Assembly: GCA_003210055.1 (NCBI GenBank)
Contig: QCNS01000013.1
Coordinates: 1 to 46,955, forward strand
Origin: SAR116 cluster bacterium AG-426-I14
GTDB lineage: Bacteria > Pseudomonadota > Alphaproteobacteria > Puniceispirillales > Marisalimonadaceae
Length of the DNA: 46,955 nucleotides
Direction of reading: 5' to 3'
In this document: positions 1-8,536 of the stretch, piece after piece
Position numbering within the stretch: position 1 is the stretch's first letter
How the letters are laid out: every line of letters begins with the position of its first letter
Position numbers and translations under genes: made by a program
Notes under the pieces: generated by a model
Told to the model about the DNA's origin: nothing
The model's input: only the letters and a program-made list of their open reading frames with translations
The model's database searches: none

Positions 1-192
1 TTCACCATTTTCTTCATAACTTAAATCATTTTTAAATTCAGATTGATGTTTTAAATCATACAACTGAGCGACTGTAGCAGCAGCTCTTTTAAAGGCTGGA
101 TGGGTGGTAACATTTTTGATTTCTTCATCGCCTACAAAAATTGTTCTTCCATCATTAATTTGTTCTAGATGTTCTTTTCCAGATTTAATCAT
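1..192 (-). CDS. HpaB-type flavin-dependent monooxygenase / 4-hydroxybutyryl-CoA dehydratase family, N-terminal fragment
   Basis: The first 64 codons of a minus-strand gene are visible and the rest lies beyond the left edge. The protein starts MIKSGKEHLEQINDGRTIF and carries VTTHPAF at residues 28-34, followed by an alanine-rich stretch and AQLYDL. This is the usual opening of the HpaB/HpaA family: 4-hydroxyphenylacetate 3-hydroxylase oxygenase component, pyrrole-2-carboxylate monooxygenase and 4-hydroxybutyryl-CoA dehydratase. The ATG lies 2 bases past the TAG of the cupin gene, so the two are probably cotranscribed at the end of the 21-kb minus-strand block. The monooxygenase members need reduced FAD from a separate flavin reductase, and one is encoded at 42,158. 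The fragment cannot distinguish oxygenase from dehydratase. Confidence 0.75.
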   Translation of the reverse strand, partial: MIKSGKEHLEQINDGRTIFVGDEEIKNVTTHPAFKRAAATVAQLYDLKHQSEFKNDLSYEENGE

Positions 193-194
193 AG

Positions 195-581
195 CTAAAA
201 ATTTTCCCCATCTTTATAGTAATGTAACTCAAATAAAGTACACCCATTATCAGATTTAAAAGGTCCGTGGTAAACACCAGGTGGTCTGCATGCAAAAGTA
301 GAGTGATCAAATTTTTCTCCACCATTACCATGCTCATCATTACCTACTATTAAATCACCTTTTACCAAAAACACTTCCTCCCAATGATCATGTACAAATT
401 GAACTTTTGTAAAAACACCAGGTTCAAACCTTAACAATCTTGACCTGCTACCAGTTTTTTTCTCTTCATCTATATCTGAAGCAAGAATTTTTTGTTTTAT
501 CCCACTTGGGTAACCAGGTGGTGTTTCCCATCCTTCAGTGTCTGAGACAAACTCAAATTCAATATGTGGCTTTTTCTTCAT
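195..581 (-). CDS. Small cupin-domain protein
   Basis: A 128-residue single-domain cupin. The metal-binding first motif is H64-D-H66 followed by E69, and the second motif supplies H105 (PPGVYHGPF). Small cupins of this kind act as metal-dependent dioxygenases, isomerases or sensors, often on aromatic or ring-cleavage products. The substrate cannot be read from the sequence. It lies 18 bases downstream of the acyl-CoA ligase and 2 bases upstream of the HpaB-like gene, so it probably belongs to the same catabolic operon. No signal peptide is present, so it should be cytoplasmic. Confidence 0.8.
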   Translation of the reverse strand: MKKKPHIEFEFVSDTEGWETPPGYPSGIKQKILASDIDEEKKTGSRSRLLRFEPGVFTKVQFVHDHWEEVFLVKGDLIVGNDEHGNGGEKFDHSTFACRPPGVYHGPFKSDNGCTLFELHYYKDGENF

Positions 582-599
582 ATCTAAATAATGATATAA

Positions 600-2129
600 T
601 TAGTTAAAATTGTCTAGTTCATATTGACCAGATAAAATTTTACGCCTTAAAATTTTACCTGTAGGTGATTTAGGTATTTCTTTTATAAAAACATATGATT
701 TTGGTCTTTTAAAATTTGCTAGTTTTGAATTTTTGCAATGATCATCTAAAGATTTCACATCAATTTTTTTTGAGCATTTCACAAACGCTGAAATCTTTTG
801 ACCCCATTTTTCATCTTTTAGGCCTACCACAACAACTTCTAGGACATTTTCATGAAGAGACAAAGTGTTTTCAATTTCAATTGGTGAAATATTTTCACCA
901 CCTGATATTATCATATCATCCACTCTACCTGTAACATAAAGATCTCCATATTTGTCAAAGTATCCAGTATCTTTAGTAAAATACCAATTATCAACTATTG
1001 ACTTTTTATTAATTTCAGGTCTTTTTAAATAGCCATTAAAAGATTCATCGCTTAAAATATTTGCAATTATTTCACCTTCCTCACCAACTAAAGTTAAATC
1101 ATTGGGATTATTTGAGTTAATTTTGACTACTCTTATCATCTGATTTAAACCCGCTTTGCCAGCAGATCCAGGCTTATCAAAAGCTTTAGGTTCAATAGTA
1201 AATGTATAGATTTCAGATGATCCGTAATGATTAACTAAATATTTTGCATTAAAGTTATTTCTAATTTTTTTTATTAAACCACTTGTCATTGATGCGCCAG
1301 CAAAACCTAATTTCTTACAAGAAATAACTCTTTCTTTGTTGAATGAAGAAAATTCAATTAAGTCATGAAATAATGTTGGTACTAGGTAAAGAGAAGTGAT
1401 TTTAAAATTTTCAATTAGATTTAATGTCTCACTTGCAGAAAATTTAGGTTGAACAACAAATCTTCCATTAACTAAACTCATTGCTAATAAAGAGCGAACA
1501 CCCATAGTGTGATACAAGGGCATAACTCCAAGCGTTGACTCATATCTTTCATATAAGTTTTGTGCCACATGCGCCATGGCAGAACTTCTCTCTGCCAGGT
1601 GAGTTCTTGGAACCCCTTTAGGATTTCCAGTTGTGCCAGAAGTATATAAAATTAGAGAAATATCTTCAGGTTTTGCATAAGATTTTGAGAATTGTTTATT
1701 TTCAATTAAGAGATCTTTAAATATTATAAAATTATTTGATTTTTTATCTAAAGTTATTTGAATTAATTTTTTAGTTTCTTTTGATAATTGTACTTCATCA
1801 AAACTTATATCTTGAAATATGATAGCCTTTGCCTCAGAGTCTTGTACAAAAAAATCTATTTCCTTAGCTTTTGCTCTCCAATTAATAGGGACTATAATTA
1901 TGCCAGTTATTTGACAAGACCAATGTACCGTAGATGCTTCAAAATTATTTTGAAGTACAGTCAAAATTTTGTCACCTTTTTTCAAACCAAGTTCAAACAA
2001 GGAATTAGATAAATTTGATATTATTTTAAACCATTCTAAATATGTAAGATTTTTATTATTATAAGTTAATGCAATAGATGAGGGGTCTCTATTTACAGAT
2101 GCTATGAGTGATGATCCTAGATCCAACAT
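600..2129 (-). CDS. AMP-forming acyl-CoA ligase (first of three)
   Basis: A 509-residue member of the ANL superfamily that activates a carboxylic acid to its CoA thioester through an acyl-adenylate. Visible motifs in order are the P-loop-like A3 motif LYTSGTTGNPKGVP, the A5 motif YGSSE, the hinge TGRVDDMIISGGENISP, and the C-terminal catalytic Lys in SPTGKILRRK. All key residues are present and the length is normal. Its ATG overlaps the stop of the upstream [2Fe-2S] subunit by one base, indicating translational coupling. Since it sits in an operon with molybdenum hydroxylase subunits, a (hetero)aromatic acid is a likely substrate, by analogy with furoyl-CoA or 4-hydroxybenzoyl-CoA type pathways. 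Specificity is inference. Confidence 0.9.
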   Translation of the reverse strand: MLDLGSSLIASVNRDPSSIALTYNNKNLTYLEWFKIISNLSNSLFELGLKKGDKILTVLQNNFEASTVHWSCQITGIIIVPINWRAKAKEIDFFVQDSEAKAIIFQDISFDEVQLSKETKKLIQITLDKKSNNFIIFKDLLIENKQFSKSYAKPEDISLILYTSGTTGNPKGVPRTHLAERSSAMAHVAQNLYERYESTLGVMPLYHTMGVRSLLAMSLVNGRFVVQPKFSASETLNLIENFKITSLYLVPTLFHDLIEFSSFNKERVISCKKLGFAGASMTSGLIKKIRNNFNAKYLVNHYGSSEIYTFTIEPKAFDKPGSAGKAGLNQMIRVVKINSNNPNDLTLVGEEGEIIANILSDESFNGYLKRPEINKKSIVDNWYFTKDTGYFDKYGDLYVTGRVDDMIISGGENISPIEIENTLSLHENVLEVVVVGLKDEKWGQKISAFVKCSKKIDVKSLDDHCKNSKLANFKRPKSYVFIKEIPKSPTGKILRRKILSGQYELDNFN

Positions 2130-2632
2130 TAAGATATTTCTTTTGTATATCTTTTTTCAATTACTTCAGATACCGCTAAAATTATCCCAGTGTAACCTGT
2201 ACACCTACAAATATTACCACTTAGTTTTTTCCTAATATCTGTTTCACTATAATTAACTTTTTCATTCAATAACGATATAATTGTTATAAAAAAGCCAGGA
2301 GTACAATAGCCACATTGAAGAGCATGATGTTTTTTTAAAGCTTGTCTGAGATCTTTAAATTCATCTTTATTTGCAACTCCCTCAATAGTGACTATGTCAC
2401 TATTTCTAACTTGAGCAGCCAACATTAAACAAGACCTAATTGGATTTTCATTAAATAAAATTGTACAAGCTCCACATATTCCATGTTCACAACCAACGTG
2501 TGTTCCTGTAAGACCACAATTATTTCTCAAAAAATCACTAAGTAATAACCTTGGCTCAACTTTTTTTTCAACAAACTTATTATTAAGTTTGAATTTAATA
2601 TTTAGTTTATTTTCTGAGTTATGTAATTTCAT
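2129..2632 (-). CDS. [2Fe-2S] small subunit of a molybdenum hydroxylase, CoxS-like (extra copy)
   Basis: A 167-residue iron-sulfur subunit of the xanthine dehydrogenase/CO dehydrogenase family. The plant-ferredoxin-type cluster is held by C48, C53, C56 and C68. The second cluster is held by C107, C110, C142 and C144 (QCGYCTPG and CRCTG motifs). It should pass electrons from the Mo site to FAD. Unusually, it is not next to a large or medium subunit but lies between two acyl-CoA ligases, while the complete trio further upstream already has its own small subunit at 8,057-8,536. Both copies keep all eight cysteines, so this one is probably functional, either as an alternative partner or for a hydroxylase encoded elsewhere. 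Confidence 0.9.
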   Translation of the reverse strand: MKLHNSENKLNIKFKLNNKFVEKKVEPRLLLSDFLRNNCGLTGTHVGCEHGICGACTILFNENPIRSCLMLAAQVRNSDIVTIEGVANKDEFKDLRQALKKHHALQCGYCTPGFFITIISLLNEKVNYSETDIRKKLSGNICRCTGYTGIILAVSEVIEKRYTKEIS

Positions 2633-2638
2633 AAAAGA

Positions 2639-4177
2639 CTAATTTTTATATGATTGTATTAATTTAAAACGCATCGTTTTACCTGAACCTGTTCTAGGTA
2701 TATTATCTGTCAAGATTATTTTTTCAGGTACCTTGTAATCAGAAATTAATTTTTTGCATTTATTAATAATTTTTTGTTCATCTAATTCATGTTCTTCCTT
2801 GAGTATAACAAAAGCACCAGGAACCTCACCTAATTGTTCGTGAGGCAAACCAACAACAGCACAGTCCAATATTTCTTCATTTTTTAAAATAGCTTCCTCG
2901 ACTTCAGTAGGAGAAATATTTTGTCCACCTCTAATAATTATTTCTTTTAATCGACCTGTAATTGTTAAAAACCCATTTTCATCTTGTTTAGCTAAATCTC
3001 CAGTATAGTACCAACCATCTTTTAAGACTTTTTTGGTTTCGTCAATCTTGTTATGGTAACCTAACATCACGTTTGGACCTCTACAAATCAACTCACCTTC
3101 CTCGTTTGATTTGACATCAATATTATTTTGAGGATTAATTATCCTCACACTTAACCCAGGTAAAGCCAAACCACAGGAACCCATTGTTCTGTTTTCACCA
3201 GGCCAATTCATAGTTACGAATGTAGACGTTTCTGTAATTCCATATCCATCCAATAACTCTATTTTGAAAAATTTTTCAAAGTCTTTATTTAATTGAGAGG
3301 GCATAATTGCGCCAGCTGAAACACATCTATTGATATCATTTAACTGCAATTTTTCATTTTTTGCAGTAGTAAGTAAATAATGAAACATAGTTGGAACACC
3401 AGGAAGCAGAGTATATTTAAATTTTTTAACTTGATCAAAAATCATTTTAGGAGAAAATTTTTCGAGTAAATATTCCGAAGCTCCTGAAGCTAAGATACCC
3501 AGCACACACAAATTTAATGCATAAGAGTGAAATAGAGGTAGTGGCGAAAGAACATTATCATTTTTATTGAGACCTATTATAGGCATACAACAAGAAGCTA
3601 CAATCCAAAGCATACTTCTTGATGTTAAGACCACTCCTTTTGGCTGACCGGTTGTTCCTGAAGTATATAAAATATATCCAGGATGATCTATTTCATCATC
3701 AATTAGTTGAAAATTATTATTATTTTTTTTTCTAAGGAGCTGTAAATTATTTAAAGAATTTTCATTCTCTTCAATATATATTACCTTAGTTGATAGATTT
3801 TTTTGTATAATGAAATTATCTAGCTGTTTTTTAAATTTTTTAGAAGTAATGACTAACTTGCTCGATGAGTCTAATAATTTATATTCAATTTCCGCAAACG
3901 TAGATTCAAAACTTATAGGAACAACCACACATCCTAATCTTAATATAGAAAAGCACGAAACAATCCAATTAACTGAATTTGGAAGAATTATAGCTATAGC
4001 GTCACCTGATTTTATATCTAAATCCTTAAAATTCTTTGCTAAATTTGAAGTTTCTATATTCAATTGTTCATAAGATATATTTTCATTTTTATCTGAAAAA
4101 GCCAATTTAGTTTTTAAATTTTCGGCTTGTTTTTGTAAAAGAAAATTAATTGGCTTTATGATTTCTTTAAATATCAT
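2639..4177 (-). CDS. AMP-forming acyl-CoA ligase (second of three)
   Basis: A 512-residue acyl-CoA synthetase of the ANL superfamily. Motifs are LYTSGTTGQPKGVVL (adenylation P-loop), DGYGITETS (A5), TGRLKEIIIRGGQNISP (hinge) and RTGSGKTMRFKL with the catalytic Lys. The gene lies 6 bases upstream of the orphan [2Fe-2S] gene and 21 bases downstream of the SDR gene, so it is part of the same minus-strand operon. It differs clearly from the ligase at 600-2,129, so the operon probably activates two different acids, or one acid and a later pathway product. Substrate unknown. Confidence 0.9.
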   Translation of the reverse strand: MIFKEIIKPINFLLQKQAENLKTKLAFSDKNENISYEQLNIETSNLAKNFKDLDIKSGDAIAIILPNSVNWIVSCFSILRLGCVVVPISFESTFAEIEYKLLDSSSKLVITSKKFKKQLDNFIIQKNLSTKVIYIEENENSLNNLQLLRKKNNNNFQLIDDEIDHPGYILYTSGTTGQPKGVVLTSRSMLWIVASCCMPIIGLNKNDNVLSPLPLFHSYALNLCVLGILASGASEYLLEKFSPKMIFDQVKKFKYTLLPGVPTMFHYLLTTAKNEKLQLNDINRCVSAGAIMPSQLNKDFEKFFKIELLDGYGITETSTFVTMNWPGENRTMGSCGLALPGLSVRIINPQNNIDVKSNEEGELICRGPNVMLGYHNKIDETKKVLKDGWYYTGDLAKQDENGFLTITGRLKEIIIRGGQNISPTEVEEAILKNEEILDCAVVGLPHEQLGEVPGAFVILKEEHELDEQKIINKCKKLISDYKVPEKIILTDNIPRTGSGKTMRFKLIQSYKN

Positions 4178-4198
4178 TTTTCCTCTCTAGTGTTATAT

Positions 4199-4954
4199 TT
4201 ATATCATGCAGAAGCCACCATTTATACTTATAACTTGACCAGTAATCCAATTAGCATTTTGAGAACATAAAAATGTTACCATTGGAGCAACGTCTTCTGC
4301 ATTTCCAATTCTTTTAAGTGGATAAGATTTTAAAATTTTTTCCATATTTTTATCTAAAAATTCATTATTAGAATGAGATGTTTTGACTAGGCCTAGAGAA
4401 ATTGTGTTCACAGTAATATCATACCTTCCTAATTCTTTTGCCAAAGATTTCCCTAATGCTATTGTTCCACCTCTTGCGGCGGCAGTAACGGCCAAGTTAG
4501 CTTCACCTATTCGAGAGCTATCGCCAACAATATTTATAATTCTACCATTATGATTTTTAATCATTTTTTCAATAACTAAATGACAACAATTTATAGAACC
4601 TTTCAAACAGATATCTATTTGTTTATCCCATTCTTTAGGAGTAGACTCTATGAATCTCTCTATTCTTGTATAACCTGCATTATTAACTAAAATATCAATT
4701 TCTCCAAAATCAACATTTATTTGTTCTATTGTATTTTTCATTTCATGATAATTAGAAATATCACCTTTATAAGCTTTAGCATTTCCTCCAAGTTTTCTTA
4801 TATCAGCAACAGTTTCTTCAGCTTCTTTTGATGAGGAATTATAGTTTACAGCCACAGTTGCTTTTTCTGAAGCTAAATTCAATGAAATTAATTTGCCAAT
4901 ATCTCTTCCTCCACCAGTAACAAGGGCTATTTTATTTTCTAAATCTAGTTTCAT
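4199..4954 (-). CDS. SDR-fold protein lacking the catalytic Tyr-Lys pair
   Basis: A 251-residue short-chain dehydrogenase/reductase fold protein. The cofactor motif TGGGRDIG (residues 13-20) and NNAG (91-94) are intact, as is the C-terminal ITGQVISINGG. At the active site, where the family has YxxxK, the sequence reads TAAAR: Thr157 replaces Tyr and Arg161 replaces Lys. The catalytic Ser position also looks shifted (GDSS, 144-147). The codons ACT and AGA are unambiguous in the DNA. It could be a binding or structural protein, or an enzyme with a different mechanism, rather than a normal 3-oxoacyl reductase. It is 1 base downstream of the Mo-hydroxylase large subunit gene, so it should be coexpressed with it. 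Confidence 0.8.
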   Translation of the reverse strand: MKLDLENKIALVTGGGRDIGKLISLNLASEKATVAVNYNSSSKEAEETVADIRKLGGNAKAYKGDISNYHEMKNTIEQINVDFGEIDILVNNAGYTRIERFIESTPKEWDKQIDICLKGSINCCHLVIEKMIKNHNGRIINIVGDSSRIGEANLAVTAAARGGTIALGKSLAKELGRYDITVNTISLGLVKTSHSNNEFLDKNMEKILKSYPLKRIGNAEDVAPMVTFLCSQNANWITGQVISINGGFCMI

Positions 4955-4955
4955 T

Positions 4956-7301
4956 TTATTTTGCTCCGCTCTTAATTAAATTATATAGTTTATCTCTTGA
5001 AATTGGAAGTTCAGTTATTTCAATGTTTAGATGAGAAATTGCATTACTTACTGCATTTGCTATAGCAGCGACTGACCCAATTGTACCTCCTTCTCCCATG
5101 CCTTTAAATTTCCCCAGATTATCTGGTAAAAATTTTTCAATATGTTCAATTTTAATGTTAGGAACTTCACATGTTGTAGGTAGAAGATAGTCGGCCAAGG
5201 TGGCAGTTTGCAATTGACCAGATTCGTCATATTTTAATTCTTCGTACAAAGCAGCACCTATACCTTGAGCCACGCCACCATGAACCTGACCATCAACAAT
5301 CATAGGATTGATAACTTTTCCACAATCTTCAGAAACAACATAGTCTTTAATTTTTATTTTATATGTTTCAGAGTCAATTTCTACAACTGCGATATGTGTT
5401 GCAGTAGTTGTAGCGCCAAAAATTGGATCATATGTTTCAAGGGCTATGAGAGGTTTTCGAAGTTTTATCGGTAAGGTTTCCATATCTGAGTAAACTGCAC
5501 GCGCTAATTCATGAAAACTTATTTTTTTATTAGTATTTTTTTCAAAAATAAAGCCTTCGTTTACATGAATATTTTTCTTGTTTGTTTCAAAAATATGAGA
5601 TGCAACTTTAATTATTTGTTGTTTTAATTTTTTGGAAGATTTGATAGCAACACTTCCAGCTATTGCTGCACTTCTACTTGCATATGTTCCAGTTCCATGT
5701 TTAATAAATGATGTATTACCTTGATTAATTTTTATATCTTCAGGTCTTGCACCTAGCATTTCTGCTATAATTTGAGCCAAAGTTGTTTCCAACCCTTGCC
5801 CATGAGAAGCAATACCAAAAGTTGCAGAGATGCTTCCAGTAGAATCAATTTCAATTATACCAGTTTCCGTTCCAGTATTAAGAGGCATTCCAGGTGCAAC
5901 AGATATTTTAGACCCTATTCCAGTCAGTTCTCCATAAGAGGCAATACCAATTCCAATCCAATTTTTATTATTTTTATTATTTATTTTTTTAAATTTTTTA
6001 TATTTAATAATCTTTAGAGCTGACTTGAGACAATTTTTAAATCCTGCTTTATCCCAGACTATCCCTGAACCAATTTTATAGGGAAAATCTTTTTTATCTA
6101 TCATATTTTGCAGACGCAACTTTGCCGGATCAATTTTTAATTTCTTTGATGCAATATCTATTAATCTTTCGATTGCAAAAACAGCGGCTGGTCTACCAAC
6201 TCCACGATATGGTCCTGTAGGAGGTTTATTAGTAACAACACACTTTACATTTACATTAAAATTATCAATCTTATAAGGTCCTTGTAAAAAACCGGCAACT
6301 TGCATAGGTTCTAATGCTGCCGTCCAGGGATAAATGGAATATGAACCAACATCGCCAAAAATATTACCAAATAAACCAATAAAATCACCTGATGACTTAA
6401 AAAATAATTCAACCTCCATTATTTCTTCAAAACCTTGACTTGTTGACATTAAGTCTTCAAATCGATCTGAAGTCCATTTTATAGGTCGTTTGAATTTTTG
6501 ACATAATAATGCTGTAATTATTTCTTCTGGATATAAAGAAGCTTTTCCACCAAACCCTCCTCCAACATCAGGTGCCACTACATTTAGTTTATTTCCAGGA
6601 ATCTTAAGAAATTGACAAAGAGCATCTTTTATCACGCCTGGGACTTGTGAAGAAGAATATAAAGTAAGTGCATCATTAATTTTATCTATATTACAAACAT
6701 AGCTTCTTGTTTCCATTGATACAGGGGATTTCCTTGTCATAGTAAAATTATTTTTTACACTTAAAACTTTTTCATCTCTTTCAAATTTTATATCTCCTTT
6801 ATTAAATGTTCTCTCTAGTATGGTATTTGATTTGATTTCATTATGTAAAATAGCCGAATTAGATTTTATACTATCTTTCACATTTATTACTGGTTCAAGA
6901 TTTTCAATTTCAACTTCAACAAGCTCTATCGCATCTTCTGCTATATATCTATTATCGGCTACTATAACTGCAATGGGTTCACCAACATATCTAACCTTAT
7001 CTACACACAAAATATTTTGATTAGTTGCATAATAATTTTTCATTCGGGATGGAGACTTTATTGGAGGTACATCCTTAAAATCTTCATGTGTATATATTCC
7101 ATGGATACCTTTTAATTTTTCTGCTTTATCTTTATTAATTGATATAATTTTTCCATGTGCTGTATCACTTCTCAAAAAACATAAATGTAATTGGTCTGGA
7201 AAATTTAAATCAGAAGTATAAACACCTTTACCTGATAGCAATCTATCATCTTCAAACCTTAGTACATTTTTACCTATATATTTTTTTGATTCATTATTCA
7301 T
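4956..7301 (-). CDS. Molybdopterin-binding large subunit of a molybdenum hydroxylase, CoxL form II-like
   Basis: A 781-residue catalytic subunit of the xanthine dehydrogenase family that hydroxylates a substrate carbon using water and the Mo-pterin cofactor. Seen are GGGFGGK (about 247-253), the substrate-pocket segment GPYRGVGRP (363-371) and the catalytic Glu737 in GMGEGG. The pocket is of the form II type (YRGAGR-like), not the AYxCSFR of true CO dehydrogenase, so automated 'CO dehydrogenase' names would mislead. It directly follows the metallo-hydrolase gene (stop and start adjacent). With the [2Fe-2S] subunit at 8,057 and the FAD subunit at 8,529 it completes a three-subunit enzyme. No XdhC-type maturation gene is in the window. 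Confidence 0.92.
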   Translation of the reverse strand: MNNESKKYIGKNVLRFEDDRLLSGKGVYTSDLNFPDQLHLCFLRSDTAHGKIISINKDKAEKLKGIHGIYTHEDFKDVPPIKSPSRMKNYYATNQNILCVDKVRYVGEPIAVIVADNRYIAEDAIELVEVEIENLEPVINVKDSIKSNSAILHNEIKSNTILERTFNKGDIKFERDEKVLSVKNNFTMTRKSPVSMETRSYVCNIDKINDALTLYSSSQVPGVIKDALCQFLKIPGNKLNVVAPDVGGGFGGKASLYPEEIITALLCQKFKRPIKWTSDRFEDLMSTSQGFEEIMEVELFFKSSGDFIGLFGNIFGDVGSYSIYPWTAALEPMQVAGFLQGPYKIDNFNVNVKCVVTNKPPTGPYRGVGRPAAVFAIERLIDIASKKLKIDPAKLRLQNMIDKKDFPYKIGSGIVWDKAGFKNCLKSALKIIKYKKFKKINNKNNKNWIGIGIASYGELTGIGSKISVAPGMPLNTGTETGIIEIDSTGSISATFGIASHGQGLETTLAQIIAEMLGARPEDIKINQGNTSFIKHGTGTYASRSAAIAGSVAIKSSKKLKQQIIKVASHIFETNKKNIHVNEGFIFEKNTNKKISFHELARAVYSDMETLPIKLRKPLIALETYDPIFGATTTATHIAVVEIDSETYKIKIKDYVVSEDCGKVINPMIVDGQVHGGVAQGIGAALYEELKYDESGQLQTATLADYLLPTTCEVPNIKIEHIEKFLPDNLGKFKGMGEGGTIGSVAAIANAVSNAISHLNIEITELPISRDKLYNLIKSGAK

Positions 7302-8060
7302 TTAATTATAAATGACCCCCATATCCAGATTATTTTTCCATTGATTATCATCATGTCCACAAACAATAATATATCCAGATTTTTTTATTTTTTTTAATTC
7401 CTCATAAGATTTTAATATCAACTTTGGATTCCATGCATTTTTTGGAACTTCCTCTTTATCTAAATTTCTCTCTAGGCTTAGGGCATCAGATGCTATTACA
7501 AATCTAGTTTTTTCTAAATTTACCAGTAACCCTATAGAGCCGGGTGTATGTCCTGGTAGGTTTATGGTAACAATACGAGAATCATCAAAAACATCAAAAT
7601 TATGATTTAGAGTCTTTAATTTCATTGGTAAATCCCATTCTTTTTTTATATATCCCATAAGATTTGCATTTTCATGATTTGCACTTTGAATTTCTTTTTC
7701 ATGACAATAAAATTCCGCATTTTTAAAAAATTCATTACATCCGCAGTGATCTGGGTGCAAATGGGAGTTAATAACTAGGTCTATATCATTTGGAGAAATC
7801 CCAATAGTTGCTAGTTCAGTGATTAAGTTTTTCCCATTCATGTTTATCGGCTTCATGATTTTTGATAAACCACCCCATCTTTCAAATGCATTTATCTCCA
7901 CTGATGGATGACATCCTGTATCAAAAAGAATGTTTGTTTTTTTATAGTTGATAAAGGTTGAAATCACAGGAAGTTCGAATTTTTCATCTGTAGTTAAATT
8001 AGGAACAAAGATTTTTTTTTTCATTTGTACTCTGCCAGAGCTTAAGAAATGTAAATTCAT
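7302..8060 (-). CDS. Metallo-beta-lactamase-fold hydrolase, AHL-lactonase-like
   Basis: A 252-residue MBL-fold protein with the di-metal motif HLHPDHCG, GHTPGS, the bridging Asp in IASDAL and a final His in VCGHDD. The layout is that of the AttM/AiiA lactonase-like group, which opens lactones; related folds hydrolyse thioesters. It overlaps the preceding [2Fe-2S] subunit gene by 4 bases (ATGA) and abuts the large-subunit gene. It is therefore embedded inside the molybdenum hydroxylase operon and probably acts on a pathway intermediate, for example a lactone or CoA ester, rather than in quorum quenching. That role is inference. Confidence 0.85.
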   Translation of the reverse strand: MNLHFLSSGRVQMKKKIFVPNLTTDEKFELPVISTFINYKKTNILFDTGCHPSVEINAFERWGGLSKIMKPINMNGKNLITELATIGISPNDIDLVINSHLHPDHCGCNEFFKNAEFYCHEKEIQSANHENANLMGYIKKEWDLPMKLKTLNHNFDVFDDSRIVTINLPGHTPGSIGLLVNLEKTRFVIASDALSLERNLDKEEVPKNAWNPKLILKSYEELKKIKKSGYIIVCGHDDNQWKNNLDMGVIYN

Positions 8061-8536
8061 TTTTTATTCCTAATTTTAATTAATTCTAAAACAGCTTTAA
8101 TAATGTTTTCATAACCAGTGCATCTACATAAATTACCAGATAGTGCCTTTCTAATTTCCTTTTCACTTTGAAATTTTTCATTTTCAATTAATTCGTCCAC
8201 TGTAATCAAAAATCCTGGTGTGCAAAAACCACATTGCAATGCATGAAATTTTTTAAAAGTTTTTAAAATTAACATTTTTTGTGGATTTGAATTTAAACTT
8301 TCTACTGTTTCAACTTTTTTTCCATGAAGTTGCACTGCAAATTTCAAACATGATCTGGATGTAACGCCATCTATTTTTATCGTGCATGACCCACAAACAC
8401 CATGTTCACATCCGACATGAGTACCTGTTAAATTCAAATTATCTCTAATAAAATCTGAGGCAAGTAATCTGGGTTCTATTATTTTTGTATATTTTTTGTC
8501 ATTAACTATTGTTTCAATTTTAAACTTATTAATCAT
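8057..8536 (-). CDS. [2Fe-2S] small subunit of a molybdenum hydroxylase, CoxS-like
   Basis: A 159-residue iron-sulfur subunit with cluster ligands C43, C48, C51, C63 and C102, C105, C137, C139, in the usual GCEHGVCGSC and CGFCTPG ... CRCTGY contexts. It overlaps the FAD subunit gene upstream by 8 bases and the hydrolase gene downstream by 4 bases, which points to coupled translation and a shared complex with the FAD and Mo subunits. It is similar in layout to the second copy at 2,129-2,632 (both share THVGCEHG and HALQCG), suggesting an old duplication. Confidence 0.92.
   Translation of the reverse strand: MINKFKIETIVNDKKYTKIIEPRLLASDFIRDNLNLTGTHVGCEHGVCGSCTIKIDGVTSRSCLKFAVQLHGKKVETVESLNSNPQKMLILKTFKKFHALQCGFCTPGFLITVDELIENEKFQSEKEIRKALSGNLCRCTGYENIIKAVLELIKIRNKK

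Noticed and set aside
7302-8060. Quorum-quenching AHL lactonase
   Set aside because: The fold matches, but there are no quorum-sensing genes nearby and the gene is embedded in a hydroxylase operon, so a pathway hydrolase is more likely.
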